Shown: positions 34,942 through 47,387 of the stretch, one piece after another | Position numbering within the stretch: position 1 is the stretch's first letter | Layout of the letters: every line of letters starts with the position of its first letter | Assembly (NCBI GenBank): GCA_964036295.1 | Contig: OZ038467.1 | Span: 18,201,670 to 18,265,669, forward strand | Direction: 5' to 3' | Source: Plumapathes pennacea | Taxonomy: Eukaryota > Cnidaria > Anthozoa > Antipatharia > Myriopathidae | DNA: 64,000 nucleotides | Program-made: the position numbers and the translations under genes | The notes under the pieces: model-generated | Seen by the model: the letters and a program-made list of their open reading frames with translations, nothing else | What the model was told of the DNA's origin: nothing | Database searches by the model: none

Positions 34942-35183
34942 TCAGCCCAAATTTATACATAAAAGGAACATTTTTTACTGCATGGTAATTTACTATATGT
35001 ACACATGAATTCATCATGATTGAGAGGAGAAAGAAACAAAATCAAAATCTGCTTTTCCTAACTGTTTACTGGGTTGCATTGCGCATGTCATGGAACCGAA
35101 AAGCAAATTGCAGGAAGAAGAGCGAATAAAAGATCGAAGTCTTTTTGAGATATAAGAATTTTGAGCTCATTTGCAGTGGATAC

Positions 35184-36274
35184 CTTTCCAATCTTTTTTT
35201 GGCCGAGAACATCCATCGCGCACGTGACTCCGGTACACACAAGTGCAAAACCGCACACGAAGGAAACTGAAGAAACACAAAACAAGGCATAGCTCAGACA
35301 CCGCGGAAATAAGTTCTTTGAGTAGTTGAAGCATCTCTTAGCTATTCAATCGCTTATCAGTGTGTATGCATTGAAGACAATATTGTATTTCATTTCTCTT
35401 ACAATTGATGTTTAGTGGAGCTACAAGTGCAGTGTACCAATGAATGTTGAGTTTATCCCGTATTTCTCCTCAAAACTTGCCGTAAAAAAGAAGTTTGCAG
35501 CAGTTTCCTAAAAACAAACAAATTAAAATAAATCATAAGAACTACAAATTATCTGTATTCTAGTTCGGGTCTGGTTCTCCACAGGAAGGAAAACCAACTG
35601 TAGTTATTTATGACAAGTTTGATGTTAAGTCTGTGGTGGTAACAAAGTTCGAAGAAAGTTTGAAATAAATCAGAGCGTAACTCACGTACAAAATGCTCTA
35701 GTCTGCGGAATGGAACATTATAGTTACAAACTTACAGAAACTAACTGCGTACAGCCAAACGCAAATGCGAGTTCTCTTTCCTTGAACCAAGTGGCGAATA
35801 TTCTGCTTTCTGCAACTAGAGCATAAAAAAGATTGATGCAGGTTGATAAATGAAGTATTACATGCATGGTGAATCGACCCACACAAGATAAAGATATGGA
35901 TAAAGTACTGTATGTTATTTGACTCACTTGAGATAAAAAATCAAGTGAAGCCATTATAAAACGACACAAATGCAAGAGAGAGACAAAAATACAAAGCGTC
36001 TAACGATCAACACAACGTAAGACAGATTCATATTCAGTAATGGTCCCATGCCAATCCTGTAGAAACGAAAAGAATAAAAACACAAATAATTATTATATTT
36101 CTACATGCCGATGAACGGATAAAGATTGTGCACTGAAATTTGGAGATAATTTACCCGAATATCATTCTTCCGAGCATAAGAGTAGGGAACATTGCTTGTG
36201 TCCCTTTAAGGTAGAGCGCGATAGAAAACGTTACTGATCCAGCCAAAGTGAGTGAGAAAACAGGATTGCCCCAA
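35184..36274 (-). pseudogene. MFSD1-like transporter, 5' half, copy B (splice sites mostly intact)
   Basis: Minus-strand exons: 36155-36274 (WGNPVFSLTLAGSVTFSIAL.. to LMLGRMIFG), 35736-35809 (SRIFATWFKERELAFAFGC), 35438-35507 (ETAANFFFTASFEEKYGIN) and 35184-35266 (SFVCGFALVCTGVTCAMDV). All four have AG acceptors and GT donors with matching phases, except a short exon near 36056 whose end I could not place. The order and spacing follow human-type MFSD1. No exons for the C-terminal half follow to the left, so the gene is 3'-truncated; the remaining half lies as a separate fragment at 53275-56361. The exons 5' of the first one were not recognised. Confidence 0.7.
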
Positions 36275-36659
36275 CTGTAAATGGAAAGAGAGAGAAACGA
36301 AGAAAGCGATGCATCGTGTGTGTGGTGGGGGTTGGGAATTGTGGCGGGCTGAATCGAGTTTCTCTGGAGCCATTTTACCATAAGAGTATTCAATGTGTAT
36401 GACTGGAAATCTGTTCTTTGATGCTGTTACTATAAAGAACTAATGCGTTACAACACTCCGGAAATACCGGGGCTGAATCATCATTGTTTACGGCTAAAGT
36501 TCTTCATGGCTTTGGTGTCTGTTTTAGCCTGGTATCTTCCCAGAGGTACTTCGTGTCGCCACAGAAAGTTCGTCGGGGCTAAATAATTAGCGGCGACAGA
36601 GTTATTGCAATCCCGTAGCGATGCCCATTAAATATAATCGAATCCATCAAACATTTGTT

Positions 36660-36930
36660 TACGCTTATGACGATGAACGATAAACGATGAACGCCAGCCA
36701 AAAATCGTTCTCTGAAATCCAGTTTACCCGTGCATGTTCCACAGAGCCAAACGGTGTTGAGTTTGGATGGGATATAGCTAGCTTTACACGCAATTGTATT
36801 AACGTACAATTCAATCGCGGCGCCCACATCTCAAGTTGTTCGCGAAGTCACCTTACGTCATCGCATATTACGTGGCAATGTGAACCAATCACCGTGTGCT
36901 GATTCGTAACCCAGAAAGAAAATTAAAAAA
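36660..36930 (-). repeat. promoter-like dispersed repeat, copy B
   Basis: Same as 19440-19700; reverse-complement relative of the 39021-40796 insertion. Confidence 0.5.
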
Positions 36931-37009
36931 AATATTAAAAATAATAAAAATAAAACGACGAAGATGAAGACACGGTCTCCAATCCTAAGCTCGTCGGCTG
37001 CCACGAGCA

Positions 37010-38180
37010 ATAACACAATACTCCGTGAAGTTGGTATGGCCGTTTTCCTGTGTACCTCTCGGTTTTGTCAGCTTAGTATATCTGGCTGGTTTTAGTTCTG
37101 TCTTGAAATTGTAACTATGAGTAATGCTAGGATAAGTAATTACCATGAGAATTAGGGAATAATTTCCTTGTACAATATGTAAATTTACTACTGCGGCAGC
37201 CGATTGGCAATATTCCGAAGTAGAAGATGATCCAAAGTTTTGCCTGTTTGGGGGAAATTATTTTCAAGATTGTTTTCAAAACCTTTGCACTGACATTTCA
37301 AACAGCGTTCGACACATCTCGGCATAATTCATTTCCAAAGCAAATATTTTATCAATCAGTATCGCTATTACTATTCCGGAATAGACCCAATCGAACGCGC
37401 GAAAGATGGAATAATTCCAGAGTGACTTCGACTGACATTTCTCCATATAAAATCGAATTATATTTGTCTACTATGCAGCTCAAACCTGTCCCACCTGAGT
37501 TACAGGCTTTAGTTCGTATGGAGTTTTGACAACAGGTTTCTGAATTTCTAAAATTAAAATTAAATCCCACTTTCATTCTTGTTGGTTTCGAATATCGGGT
37601 TTTTCCCGAAAGTTTCTCTCTTTCGAACCAGAAAGTGCAACGAAGCATTTTTAAACCTCATTTATAATGTGTGTATAAACAGCATTTGCTGACATTTGTT
37701 AACAGACGGAGTTGGACTCTCGTAGTATTGAAGGTAAGCCTCGTAAGACAGAATTCGTAGCGAGAAGTGTTTTATATACATACAGATTATTTTTTGTACT
37801 TGCTTCTGCCGAACTATTCTGTTGTTGCTTAAATATTCAGCAGTGACTGTCAATCTATACTAGAGACAACTCTTATAAACACCACATCTTCTCTACTCGA
37901 TAGCAATGAAGCATTACAAGCAAAGGGTCGTCGACATATCATCAGTTAACGTAAAATGGATGTTTGGTGGGCTAAGTTAGGAGGGGGGACGCGGGGTGTA
38001 GCTGATTTGGCGGTCCAAGATTTTTTCACATTATTGCGTGGATCTTTTGAGGAAAAACGAAGCCAGAATGATACACGAAGTAAAGGAGCAAATTATAAGT
38101 TTCCCCAATAAGACTGACACCGCAATGGGATGAAAATGAGGCGCTCACAAAAACATGTGAGCGAATCGTGACGTTCGACA
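37010..38180 (+). repeat. module M4 (3' part deleted)
   Basis: Same start as M3, MITE core at 37210-37401, TATA and UTR exon, then truncated at 38180. Upstream of TPR-CHAT copy 3. Confidence 0.7.
37674..37733 (+). promoter_or_regulatory. predicted TATA box and UTR exon for TPR-CHAT copy 3
   Basis: TATAAA 37674-37679; donor GTAAGCCTCG at 37734. Predicted intron to the acceptor at 41399, 3666 nt. Confidence 0.55.
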
Positions 38181-38743
38181 AACCAAGAAAAAGCTATTTT
38201 ATGTTAGACGATAAACACTGTTCAGAAATTCAGAAAGCGAGGACATTTCGATTTGGCTCAATAGCGAGAATTCAAAATATCATTCCTGCACCTTCATTAC
38301 TGTTTACAATCGCATATTAAAATACCGTCACCGCGGTTTAAACATAAACCACGAATCGGAACACGTTACCTTGCATCATAAAGGAACTGGAAATCCAGTC
38401 TGTGTTTGTACCTAGTAATTTCTTGGACTGAGTTTTAGCGGTCTTTCAACTTCCCATTCGCTGAGATTTGCTCCCTGCTCGCCACTTGTGAGACTATTAA
38501 TAGTCAAGCGAATCGATATACTCAAACACGATTTCGAACACTCGGCCACTTCTGCCACATGTCCAACAGGATTTAAGCTCGTCACATTACCTTTCCGAAC
38601 TCATTTCCGACGTCTATCAGAACGCTTCGTCGATGGAAATGCCGAAAATTTTTAACGCGTTTCTTTCACTCACACGTGGCAGCCATATTGGATACCTTTT
38701 ATCGGGAGGCCTGGCAAAGAGCTCTAGAGACACGCGGACGGAG

Positions 38744-39020
38744 CGGGACCCCTGTAAAATGTGTAAATTATAATTTACTCTACGTATGTATGTGTTTACA
38801 CATAGCGTGAATCGTATGTAAATTATGATTTTCATAACTTTTTGTTCACCAAATTATAAACTACATTATGTGTAATTGTGTTTACACAGTGACCTGCATG
38901 TAAATTATAATTTACACAACTTTCATGTTCTATTTACGTACTATAGTATGCAAAAGAATAAATAAGTATTTACACACATTCTTGACAACTGTTTTACATC
39001 AAATGTAAAATATAATAATT
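38744..39020. repeat. palindromic TGTAAA/TTTACA array, left part before copy 3
   Basis: Continues colinear with 24195-24467 until the insertion at 39021. Confidence 0.7.
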
Positions 39021-40796
39021 GCTCGCGAGGGCCTGGGGCCCAAGCGAGCTTAAAAACGCAAATTTTTATGAATTTTTTTTTTTCTTTTTGTGGGTCGAGA
39101 ATCAGCACACGGTGATTGGTTCATATTATCACGTGCTGGGCGATGACGTAATTGACTTCGCTAAACAACTCGAGATGTGGCCAGTGAATTACTCGTTACT
39201 TGTGTGTAAAAGTTAACTGCATCCCATCCAAACTCAACACCATTTGGCTCTGTGGAATATGCACAGATAAACTGGATTTTCGGGAACGATTTTGGCTCGC
39301 GTTCACCGCGGAAGCTTTGAGAATAGCCGTAAACAAATATTTGCCGGATGGACACCGCTGTCGCCGATAAATATTTAGTCCAGACGAAACTTTCTGTGGC
39401 GACACGAAATACTTTTGGGAAGATAACAGGGCGAAAACAGAAACCAAAGCTACGGTGAGCTTTAGCCGTAAAACAATGACGCTTTATGCTTTACTCTGTA
39501 CATGACATCTGTTGCCTCATAAATTCTTCTGCGTATCGTACATTGCCTGTTAAAATGTTTCTTTCATTCGATCATGTAGCCTTTGTTTCACAATGGTCAT
39601 TGAATACCAGAAATGAAAAATACACCGAAATAATTCTGAGCATTGAGTTTGCAGTCACAAATGGACTGAACACACTGTGAGCAAAACCGCAATGATATTG
39701 TAAACATCTCTCGTGTGACATTCCTCGCTTTCAATTTTATATTTGTTACAGAGCACGAATACTCGAAAGCCTGATAGAAGAAACGTATTGAGTTAATAAA
39801 AGAAAACACATAAGTAGTGAAGCGAAAAAGTAAACTGCATCCCATTCAAACTCAACGCCATTTGGCTCTGTGGAATATGCACAGATAAACTGGATTTTAG
39901 GGCTTTTATTTTGGCTCGCGTTCACTGCGGAAGCTTTGAGAATAGCCGTAAACAAATGTTTGATTGGCATCGCTGGGGGATTGCAAATATATCTGTCGCC
40001 GATATTTAGTCCCGACGAAACTTTCTGTGGAGACACGAAATACTTTTGGGAAGATAACAGGGCGAAAACAGAAACCAAAGCTACGGTGAGCTTCAGCCGT
40101 AAAACAATGGCGCTTTATGCTTTATACTGTACACGACATCTGTTGCCTCATAAAATTCTTCTGCGTATCGTACATTACCTGTTGAAGTGTTTCTTTCATT
40201 CGATCATGTAGCCTTTGTTTCGCAATGGTCACTGAATACCAGAAATGAAAAATACACCGAAATAGTTCTGAGCATTGAGTTTGCAGTCACAAATGGATTG
40301 AACACACTGTGAACAAAACCGCAATAATATTGTAAGCATCTCTCGTGTTACATTCCTCGCTTTCAATTTTATATTTGTTACAGGGCACGAATACTCGAAA
40401 GCCTGATAGAAGAAACGTATTGAGTTAATAAAAGAAAACACATAAGTAGTGAAGCGAAGGCTGGATTAATCGTGGCCTCTGATTAGAAATAAGAGTCGAG
40501 GTCAAACTGTCAAAAATCGATTGTGCATAAAAAGATATGTAACGCATTCTCAAAATTCAGGGTCGCTCTCCTTTAAGAAGCAAGTGTATGAGTGTTGTAA
40601 TAATAACTTTTTAGTTTAATCAAGGTGTCAAAAGAGCAAGGTGTCAAAAGCCAAGTTCTCTATACTGTGTGATATTTTTATGGTGAGAAACTGGAAGTCT
40701 CTCTTGGGAGTTCCCCTCTTGTCCCCTACTTTCCATTTTATATTCTGGTCTCGACCCAACTCACGCCGCGAGCTCACTGGCAAGGCCAGTCTAGTT
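39021..40796. mobile_element. 1.78-kb insertion with an internal tandem duplication
   Basis: It is absent from the corresponding place 24467/24468 in copy 2 (aataatt|atatttta). Inside, about 640 bp (39205-39840) repeat at 39840-40455 (tggctctgtggaatatgcac, ctttgagaatagccgtaaac, gcctgatagaagaaacg). The left end GCTCGCGAGGGCC..GGGCCCAAGCGAGC can fold. No transposase; target duplication at most TT. Superfamily unknown. Confidence 0.65.
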
Positions 40797-41240
40797 ATAT
40801 TTTACTTTATGTGTAAATATTTTTACACACAGTATGAACTGTGTAAATTATGATTTCACAAATTTCTGATCTATTTACACAGCATGTAAAACAATGAAAA
40901 AAATTTACATTCATTTTACAATTACTATTTCGTTTACATATAATGTAAAATTGTATGTATATTATAATTACACTGTGTGTAATTGTGTTTACACAGTGTG
41001 AGCTATACGTAAATCATGATTTACATAACTTTCTCCTCTATTTACACAGTATGTAAAATAATCTTTCATATTAACATTTTATTTATAAGTATTTACACAC
41101 ACTTTACAACTGCATTTTACACAAAATGTAAAATATGTGTAAAACATATTTTACACTACGTGTAAATGTGTTTACACGTAGCTTAAATTGTATGTAAACC
41201 ATGATTTACATAATTTTTTTGCGTTATTTACACAGTATGT
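40797..41240. repeat. palindromic TGTAAA/TTTACA array, right part before copy 3
   Basis: Colinear with 24468-24910, interrupted from its left part by the insertion. Confidence 0.7.
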
Positions 41241-41399
41241 AAGAGGTTAGAATTTTCCAGTGCTGTCGTCAGCCAGACAATAAAAAATACACGTCTATCC
41301 TTGTCGTGTGACTGTTGGAGGCTACAAATAAATAGACTCAAACTTCAACTACTGTCCATAATGTCATTAATTACCAACAGGTGCTCTTTCCTTCAATAG

Positions 41400-44300
41400 G
41401 ACACCATTCGTGATCAATGGAGAAACTGCAGGGTCTCAATAATCATTTGAATTTTGCAAGAGTAACTAAAACAAGGAACTTGAATGGAAACTTCACAATA
41501 ACATTTGTGCCTACTACCATTCTACGGGAAGGTACGAAAAAGCTAAAGAACATTCTGAAGCGCATCTTGCTATTGGAAAAGAGATTGGGGAAAAGAAAGT
41601 CGAAGGAATAGCTTACGGAAACCTTGGAATTTGTTATCAATCTCTCAGTCAGTACATCAAGGCTATTAAGTATCAGGAGATGCGAATTGCTATTGCAAAA
41701 GACATTGGGGACAAGAAATGCGAAGGAAATGCTTATGGCAACCTTGGAAACTGTTATGAATCTCTCGGTCAATACACCAAGGCTATCAAGTATCAAGAGA
41801 TGCTAATCCCTATCGCAAAAGACAATGGGGACAAGGCAGGCGAAGGAAGAGCGTATGGCAACCTTGGAAATTGTTATCATTCTCTCAGTCTCTCGGTCAG
41901 TACACCAAGGCTATCATATATCAAGAAATGCAACTTACCATTGCAAAAGATATTGGGGACAAGCATTGCGAAGGAAACGCTTATGGCAACCTTGGAAATT
42001 GTTATGAATCTCTCGGTCAGTACACCAAGGCTATCAAGTATCAAGAGATGCTAATTGCTATTGCAAAAGACATTGGGGACAAGGCAGGCGAAGGAAGAGC
42101 TTATGGCAACCTTGGAAATTGTTATGGATCTCTCGGTCAGTACACCAAGGCTATCATATATCAGGAAATGCAACTTACCATTGCAAAAGACATTGGGGAC
42201 AAGCAAAGCGAAGGAAATGCTTATGGCAACCTTGGAACTTGTTATCAGTCTCTCGGTCAGTACACCAAGGCTATCAAGCATCAAGAGATGCTAATTGCTA
42301 TTGCAAAAAACATTGGGGACAAGCAAGGTGAAGGAAGTGCTTATGGCAACCTTGGAAATTGTTTTATGTCTCTTGGTCAGTACACCAAGGCTATTAAGTA
42401 TCAGGAAATGCTACTTACTATTGCAAAAGACATTGGTAACAAGGAAGGCGAGGGAAGTGCTTATGGGAACCTTGGAAATTGTTTTATGTCTCTTGGTCAG
42501 TACACCAAAGCTATTAAGTATCAGGAGATGTATATTGCTATTGCAAAAGACATTGGGGACAAACAAGGCGAAGGACGTGCTTATGGCAACCTTGGAAATT
42601 GTTATCAATCTCTCGATCAGTACACCAAGGCTATTAACTATCAGGAAATGGCACTTACTGTTGCAAAAGACATTGGGTACAAGGAAGGCGAGGGAAGAGC
42701 TTATGGCAACCTTGGAATTAATTATCAATCTCTCAGTCAGTACACCAAGGCTATCAAGTATCAGGAGATGCTAATTGCTGTTGCAAAAGACATTGGGGAC
42801 AAACAAGGCGAAGGACGTGCTTATGGCAACCTTGGAAATTGTTTTATGTCTCTCGGTGAGTACACCAAGGCTATTAAGTATCATGAGATACTAATTGCTA
42901 TTGCAAAAGATATTGGGGACAAGCAAGGCGAAGGAATTGCTTATGGCAACCTTGGAAATTGTTATCAGTCTCTCGGTCAGTACACCAAGGCTATTAACTG
43001 TCAGGAAATATTACTTACAATTGCAAAAGACTTTGGGTACAAGGAAGGCGAGGGAAATGCTTATGGCAACCTTGGAATTTGTTATATGTCTCTCGGTCAG
43101 TACACTAAGGCTATCAAGTATCAAGAGATACGAATTGCTATTGCAAAAGACATTGGGGACAAGGCAGGGGAAGGAAGTGCTTATGGCAACCTTGGAAATT
43201 GTTTTATGTCTCTCGGTGAATACACCAAGGCTATTAAGTATCAGGAGATGCTAATTGCTATTGCAAAAGACATTGGGGACAAGCAAGGCGAAGGACGTGC
43301 TTATGGCAACCTTGGAAATTGTTTTATGTCTCTCGGTCAGTACACCAAGGCTATTAACTATCTTGAGATACTAATTGCTGTTGCAAAAGACATTGGGGAC
43401 AAGCATGGCGAAGGAAGTGCTTATGGCAATCTTGGAAACTGTTATATGTCTCTCGGTCTGTACACCAAGGCTATTAAGTACCAAGAGATGCGAATTGCTA
43501 TTGCTAAAGACATTGGGGACAAGCAAGGCGAAGGAAGTGCTTGTAATAATATCGGCCTTTGTTATGCTACTGTCGGTCAACATGGCAAGGCTGAAAGTAA
43601 TTTTAGAAAAGGTATGGTGTGCTACGAATATTTATTTAAGAACTCACCAAACTTGGATAAATTTAGAGTTTCTATTATCGATATGTACATTTCTGTCTAT
43701 CAGAATTTGATCCGAACACTCTTGTTTCTGAAAAAAAAAAGAGGCAAAGCCCTTATTATTGCCGAAAGAGGACGCGCAATAGCACTGCAGGCTGAACTAA
43801 TACTTTTATCCAACTCTCGCGCACACGAGGTGGTCATTGGAGACAAGGTTTCAGACCTCTTTGGAATCTGTAAAGTGGCCAAGGCTCTGGAAAGCACAGT
43901 CGTCGTCTTTACATTATTTCACTGCACAGTTTGCATTTGGGTTATACAGCCAAATGGAGACATAATGTTTCACGAACATGGTACTGGAGTGTCAAAACAG
44001 TCCAGGAAGACTTACACTGAAACGGATATATTTCAATCTGTTGAAGATCTCACTTCATTGATTAACAATGCTGTAGAACTGATGAAACCACGTGGGTCTG
44101 ACAGGTGTGAAGACCGCTCATTATTGTTTTTCTATCCAGAAAGTTTACAACGCACTAAGAAGGAATCGGAACTTGGACTTCTTCGTGCAGCAGGGCCTTC
44201 CAGCTCGGTTCCAAAACCAGCAATGTTTCAGCCCAGGGTCTCTCGTCCTACACCTGCGCAAGAACAGAAAGCAAACAATACGAATGGATCAGCACTTCAA

Positions 44301-45215
44301 GACGAGACTGGGATCTCTACCAACCCTCAAACACCGGAAGACCCAATTGTTAACTGTCTGCTACAAGATCTGTACGAGATTCTTCTGAAGCCTGTGGGGC
44401 AGTATCTGGTAGGGTCACAAGTAGTTGTTGTCCCTGATGGTCGCCTTGCTCTGGTTCCATTTGCCGCTCTTGTGGATGAAAACGGGAAGTACTTGGTCGA
44501 TTCCGTACGATTGAGACTCGTTCCATCACTAACAACAGCAAAAATTATCCTAGAGCGCCCAGCAGCACCGACAGGCCTAACAGCACCCTTGATAGTTGGA
44601 GACCCAAAGGTAGGAACAATTAGAAAAGGTGACGAAATAATTCCAGTGGAAAGACTATACTCTGCAAAGAAAGAAGTCGAAAGAATTGGAGCGATGCTCA
44701 AGGTTAAGCCACTTTTGGGCAAAAGAGCGACGAAAAAAAGGTTTCTGCAGAACGTCGAGGATGCCATTTTGAGTCACATTTCAGCTCATGGAGATGCAGA
44801 GAGGGGAGAAATCTTGCTCGCTCCTTCTGATACTAACATAATCAACAATGCTGAAGATATAATGCTGCTCATATCCGATCTGGAAGGTAAACGCATCAGA
44901 GCAAAGCTGGTCGTTCTAAGTTGCTGTTATAGCGGCTGTGGTGAAGTCAGGGGAGAGGGTGTAGTCGGGATCGCTCGTGCATTTCTCGGAGCTGGAGCTC
45001 GCCCAGTTCTTGTAACACTATGGGCGGTTGACGATGGCGCCACTTTTCATTGGATGTGTCACTTCTACGAGAACCTGATATGTGGGGACAGTGCAAACGA
45101 GGCACTCAACAAAGCCATGCAAGCCACGAGAAAAGCCCAGAAGTTTGGCCATTCTCGTTACTGGGCTCCTTTTGCATTTCTTGGGGAAGACCGCAAGTAT
45201 TGCCCGTCTGAGTAA
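41400..45215 (+). pseudogene. TPR-CHAT protease-like gene, copy 3 (5' frameshifts, changed C-terminus)
   Basis: ATG 41417; about eighteen 40-residue TPR units, then linker and CHAT domain; stop TAA at 45213-45215. A 1-nt loss in the A-run at about 41468 and an 8-nt gain near 41879 break the frame close to the start; after that it is open for over 1100 codons, with the first in-frame ATG at 41928. Thus a protein lacking about 170 N-terminal residues remains possible. The catalytic motifs are kept (HISAHGDAERGE, VVLSCCYSGCGEV). The C-terminus ends GEDRKYCPSE instead of GEDVTVFSKTGHYKL: 41 nt between two AGAC copies are deleted, so former 3'-UTR is read as protein. The stretch around 44630-44780 differs clearly from copies 1 and 2 between near-identical flanks. 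Confidence 0.88.
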
Positions 45216-46085
45216 ATTAGTAAATTAGTACTTATATAGTGGCAATCGCGTTCGTGTCTCGAAAAATGTATGTAAGACGTTTTCTTAGTATTTTAGAATG
45301 TTTCATTAGTTGATATTCGTGGGATTAGTTAATTATTCCATTTTTGCGCATGATAACTTTAGTAGCTGAAAGTACGAAGGTTCTTAATGTAGAGCCGTTT
45401 TTGGATGACTGTCGAAAGTAATCGTGTTTGCTTTACACACGCAACATTGTACAGAGGGGAGGGGGGAGAAAATGGTTTCGCACCTTTCAGTACGCTTAGT
45501 CAATGACTTGTGTCTGAGATACTTCAATTTTTGAAAGTGTCCCAAGAACTTTTGTCACTGATTGTAGCTAATTATTCCTTTTTTGCGCATGATAACTGTA
45601 GTAGATGAAAGTAACAAAGTTCTTATTGTAGAGCCTTTTTCGGATGGCTGTCAAAAGTATTGGTGTGATTGCTTTACGTTTTGCGTTTGCTACGCTTTTC
45701 GATTGAAATTTCTGTTTGTAAGTCGCAATTGCGTTCTTGTGTCGGAAATTGTACATACGACCTTTTTTAGTATTTTAGATTCTTTCAGTAGTCTTTATTC
45801 GTGAGATTTGTTCACTATTTCCTTTTTCAGCATAATAACTAGTAGATCAAGGTTCAAGTATTAAGGTTCTTATTGTAAAGCCGTTTTCGGATGACTGTGG
45901 AAAGTAATCGTGTGATTACTAATAGCAAATGCAGTTACTCAGTTCGATTAGCTCCATAGTTATACCTGAGTAACCATTACCTGAATCTGTTTTCTATTAT
46001 TTCTTTGTAAACAATCTATTGGAATGATATGGCAATAAACGTGCTTGATGATGATTTTTTTTTACTTTTGCGTTTGCTACGTTTT
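45216..46085 (+). repeat. 3' flank of TPR-CHAT copy 3 with repeated segments
   Basis: About three partial copies of the flank unit (gcatgataact.., agccgttttcgga, tggctgtcaaaag) as after copies 1 and 2; AATAAACGTGCTTGATG at about 46034 is a candidate poly(A) signal. A G-rich run is at about 45456. Confidence 0.55.
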
Positions 46086-47387
46086 ACCAAGAAAGCTCTG
46101 TGAGTTGCGCACCATACTCAAGGTCCCAAGTTTCAGCCACAACTCTGTTACAAGCTGTTATAAATTAGGGTAAGCGGTAAGTGGTCAGTACATATAATAA
46201 CAGTTTAAGCAATAGATATACAGTTGGGGCTCCCGCAAGCGGACACCTATGTGAAGCAGGAAAATCATCCGTAACTGAAACTGTCTGCTTGCAAGAGTGT
46301 GCAAATACAGTGTTTGACCAAGATAGATCTTAAACAGGGTTTCAAAAGGTGTCCGTACTGTAAATAGAGCTGTTCGCTTGCAAGAGTGTCCACCCAGAGA
46401 GCTTCAACTGAATTTCTCAAGCTAGAGTTGTATTGCTTCTTCATAAAAGGTGTGGCTTATATTCTTGGAAGTGTTTTATAGACTTTCATAAAAATCTACT
46501 TTCATAGAGGACATGACATTATGTTTGAAATAGCTTGAGGGAGCAAATAATCATATAATAATAAAAGCAATGAAAACTGTGAGGTAAAACATGGGCACAT
46601 TTATAGAAAAACTCCCCTGAGAGTTTTAAATTTGCCTTACTATATCAAAAGTTTAATTATAAACACTTTTAGATGTCCTGCAGTGAATAGGGATGACTAA
46701 TTTCTCCTTTCACAAACTCCAGGATCAAGGCCTATAATTCTGCTAACTAATCCTAAAAAAATGTGAGTAGCATCAGAAGAATTGATTGCATGACCAGTTT
46801 GAACTGAAGCAAGAGATCACTTGTCATTTTAACCACACTGAAATATTTGTATGCTTACTATATGTATTAAGATGAGTTGTTGTTTTGTTAAAGCAGAGTA
46901 AATTGGTCTTTGTTTTGCTGTTATTTAACTTTCCAAGAGGTCCAGATAAGCCAATATATGGACACTCTGTATGAATATATCCAATACTGCTCAGCTACAA
47001 GTACACTGTAATGAAATTTCTAAGATATTTATTTAAAGATATCTGGCCAGTTTCAAGGTTTTTCTTCCATTGGCTTTGTGCAGATTTGCTGTTCTTTTAT
47101 AAGCATTTGCAGGACCAAGGCACATTGATAGGCTCATGTATTTAGCTCTCACATATTAAATACATTTCATATGGAAATCTACGCACCCCCACCCCTCTCT
47201 GCCTTTTTGTCATCGAGCGTCTGCGGTCCTTTGTGTCTGCGGTCGAACTGCTACTACCCAGTCTCCCCAATTTGTTTGATTGCTGCAGCGGGAAACTTGA
47301 CAAAGGGAAGCTCGACAAAAACACAGAATTTCGGGCTTCTCTTGATACAATGGACAGCTACATTACACTGGAATAGACGTAAGGAGC
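46086..47387. other. intergenic, one MITE, no gene
   Basis: Nothing coding was recognised apart from the MITE at 46221-46410. The stretch before 47388 should hold the promoter of the BRI3BP-like gene, but no TATA box stands out. Confidence 0.5.
46221..46410. mobile_element. MITE with CAGTTG..CAACTG ends
   Basis: The left end CAGTTGGGGCTCCCGCAAGC is an imperfect inverted copy of the right end (gttcgcttgcaagagtg..gcttcaactg). A similar lone end occurs at about 58490. Confidence 0.55.

Larger units (their letters stand above)
32033..38180. repeat. segmental duplication unit, copy B
   Basis: Colinear with 14803-20963. It ends at gacgttcgaca, after which sequence matching 20964-23633 is missing and the match resumes at aaccaagaaaaagc. 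It holds its own G+T-rich stretch (32700-34290), exon-like module, MFSD1-like 5' half and module M4. Confidence 0.9.
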
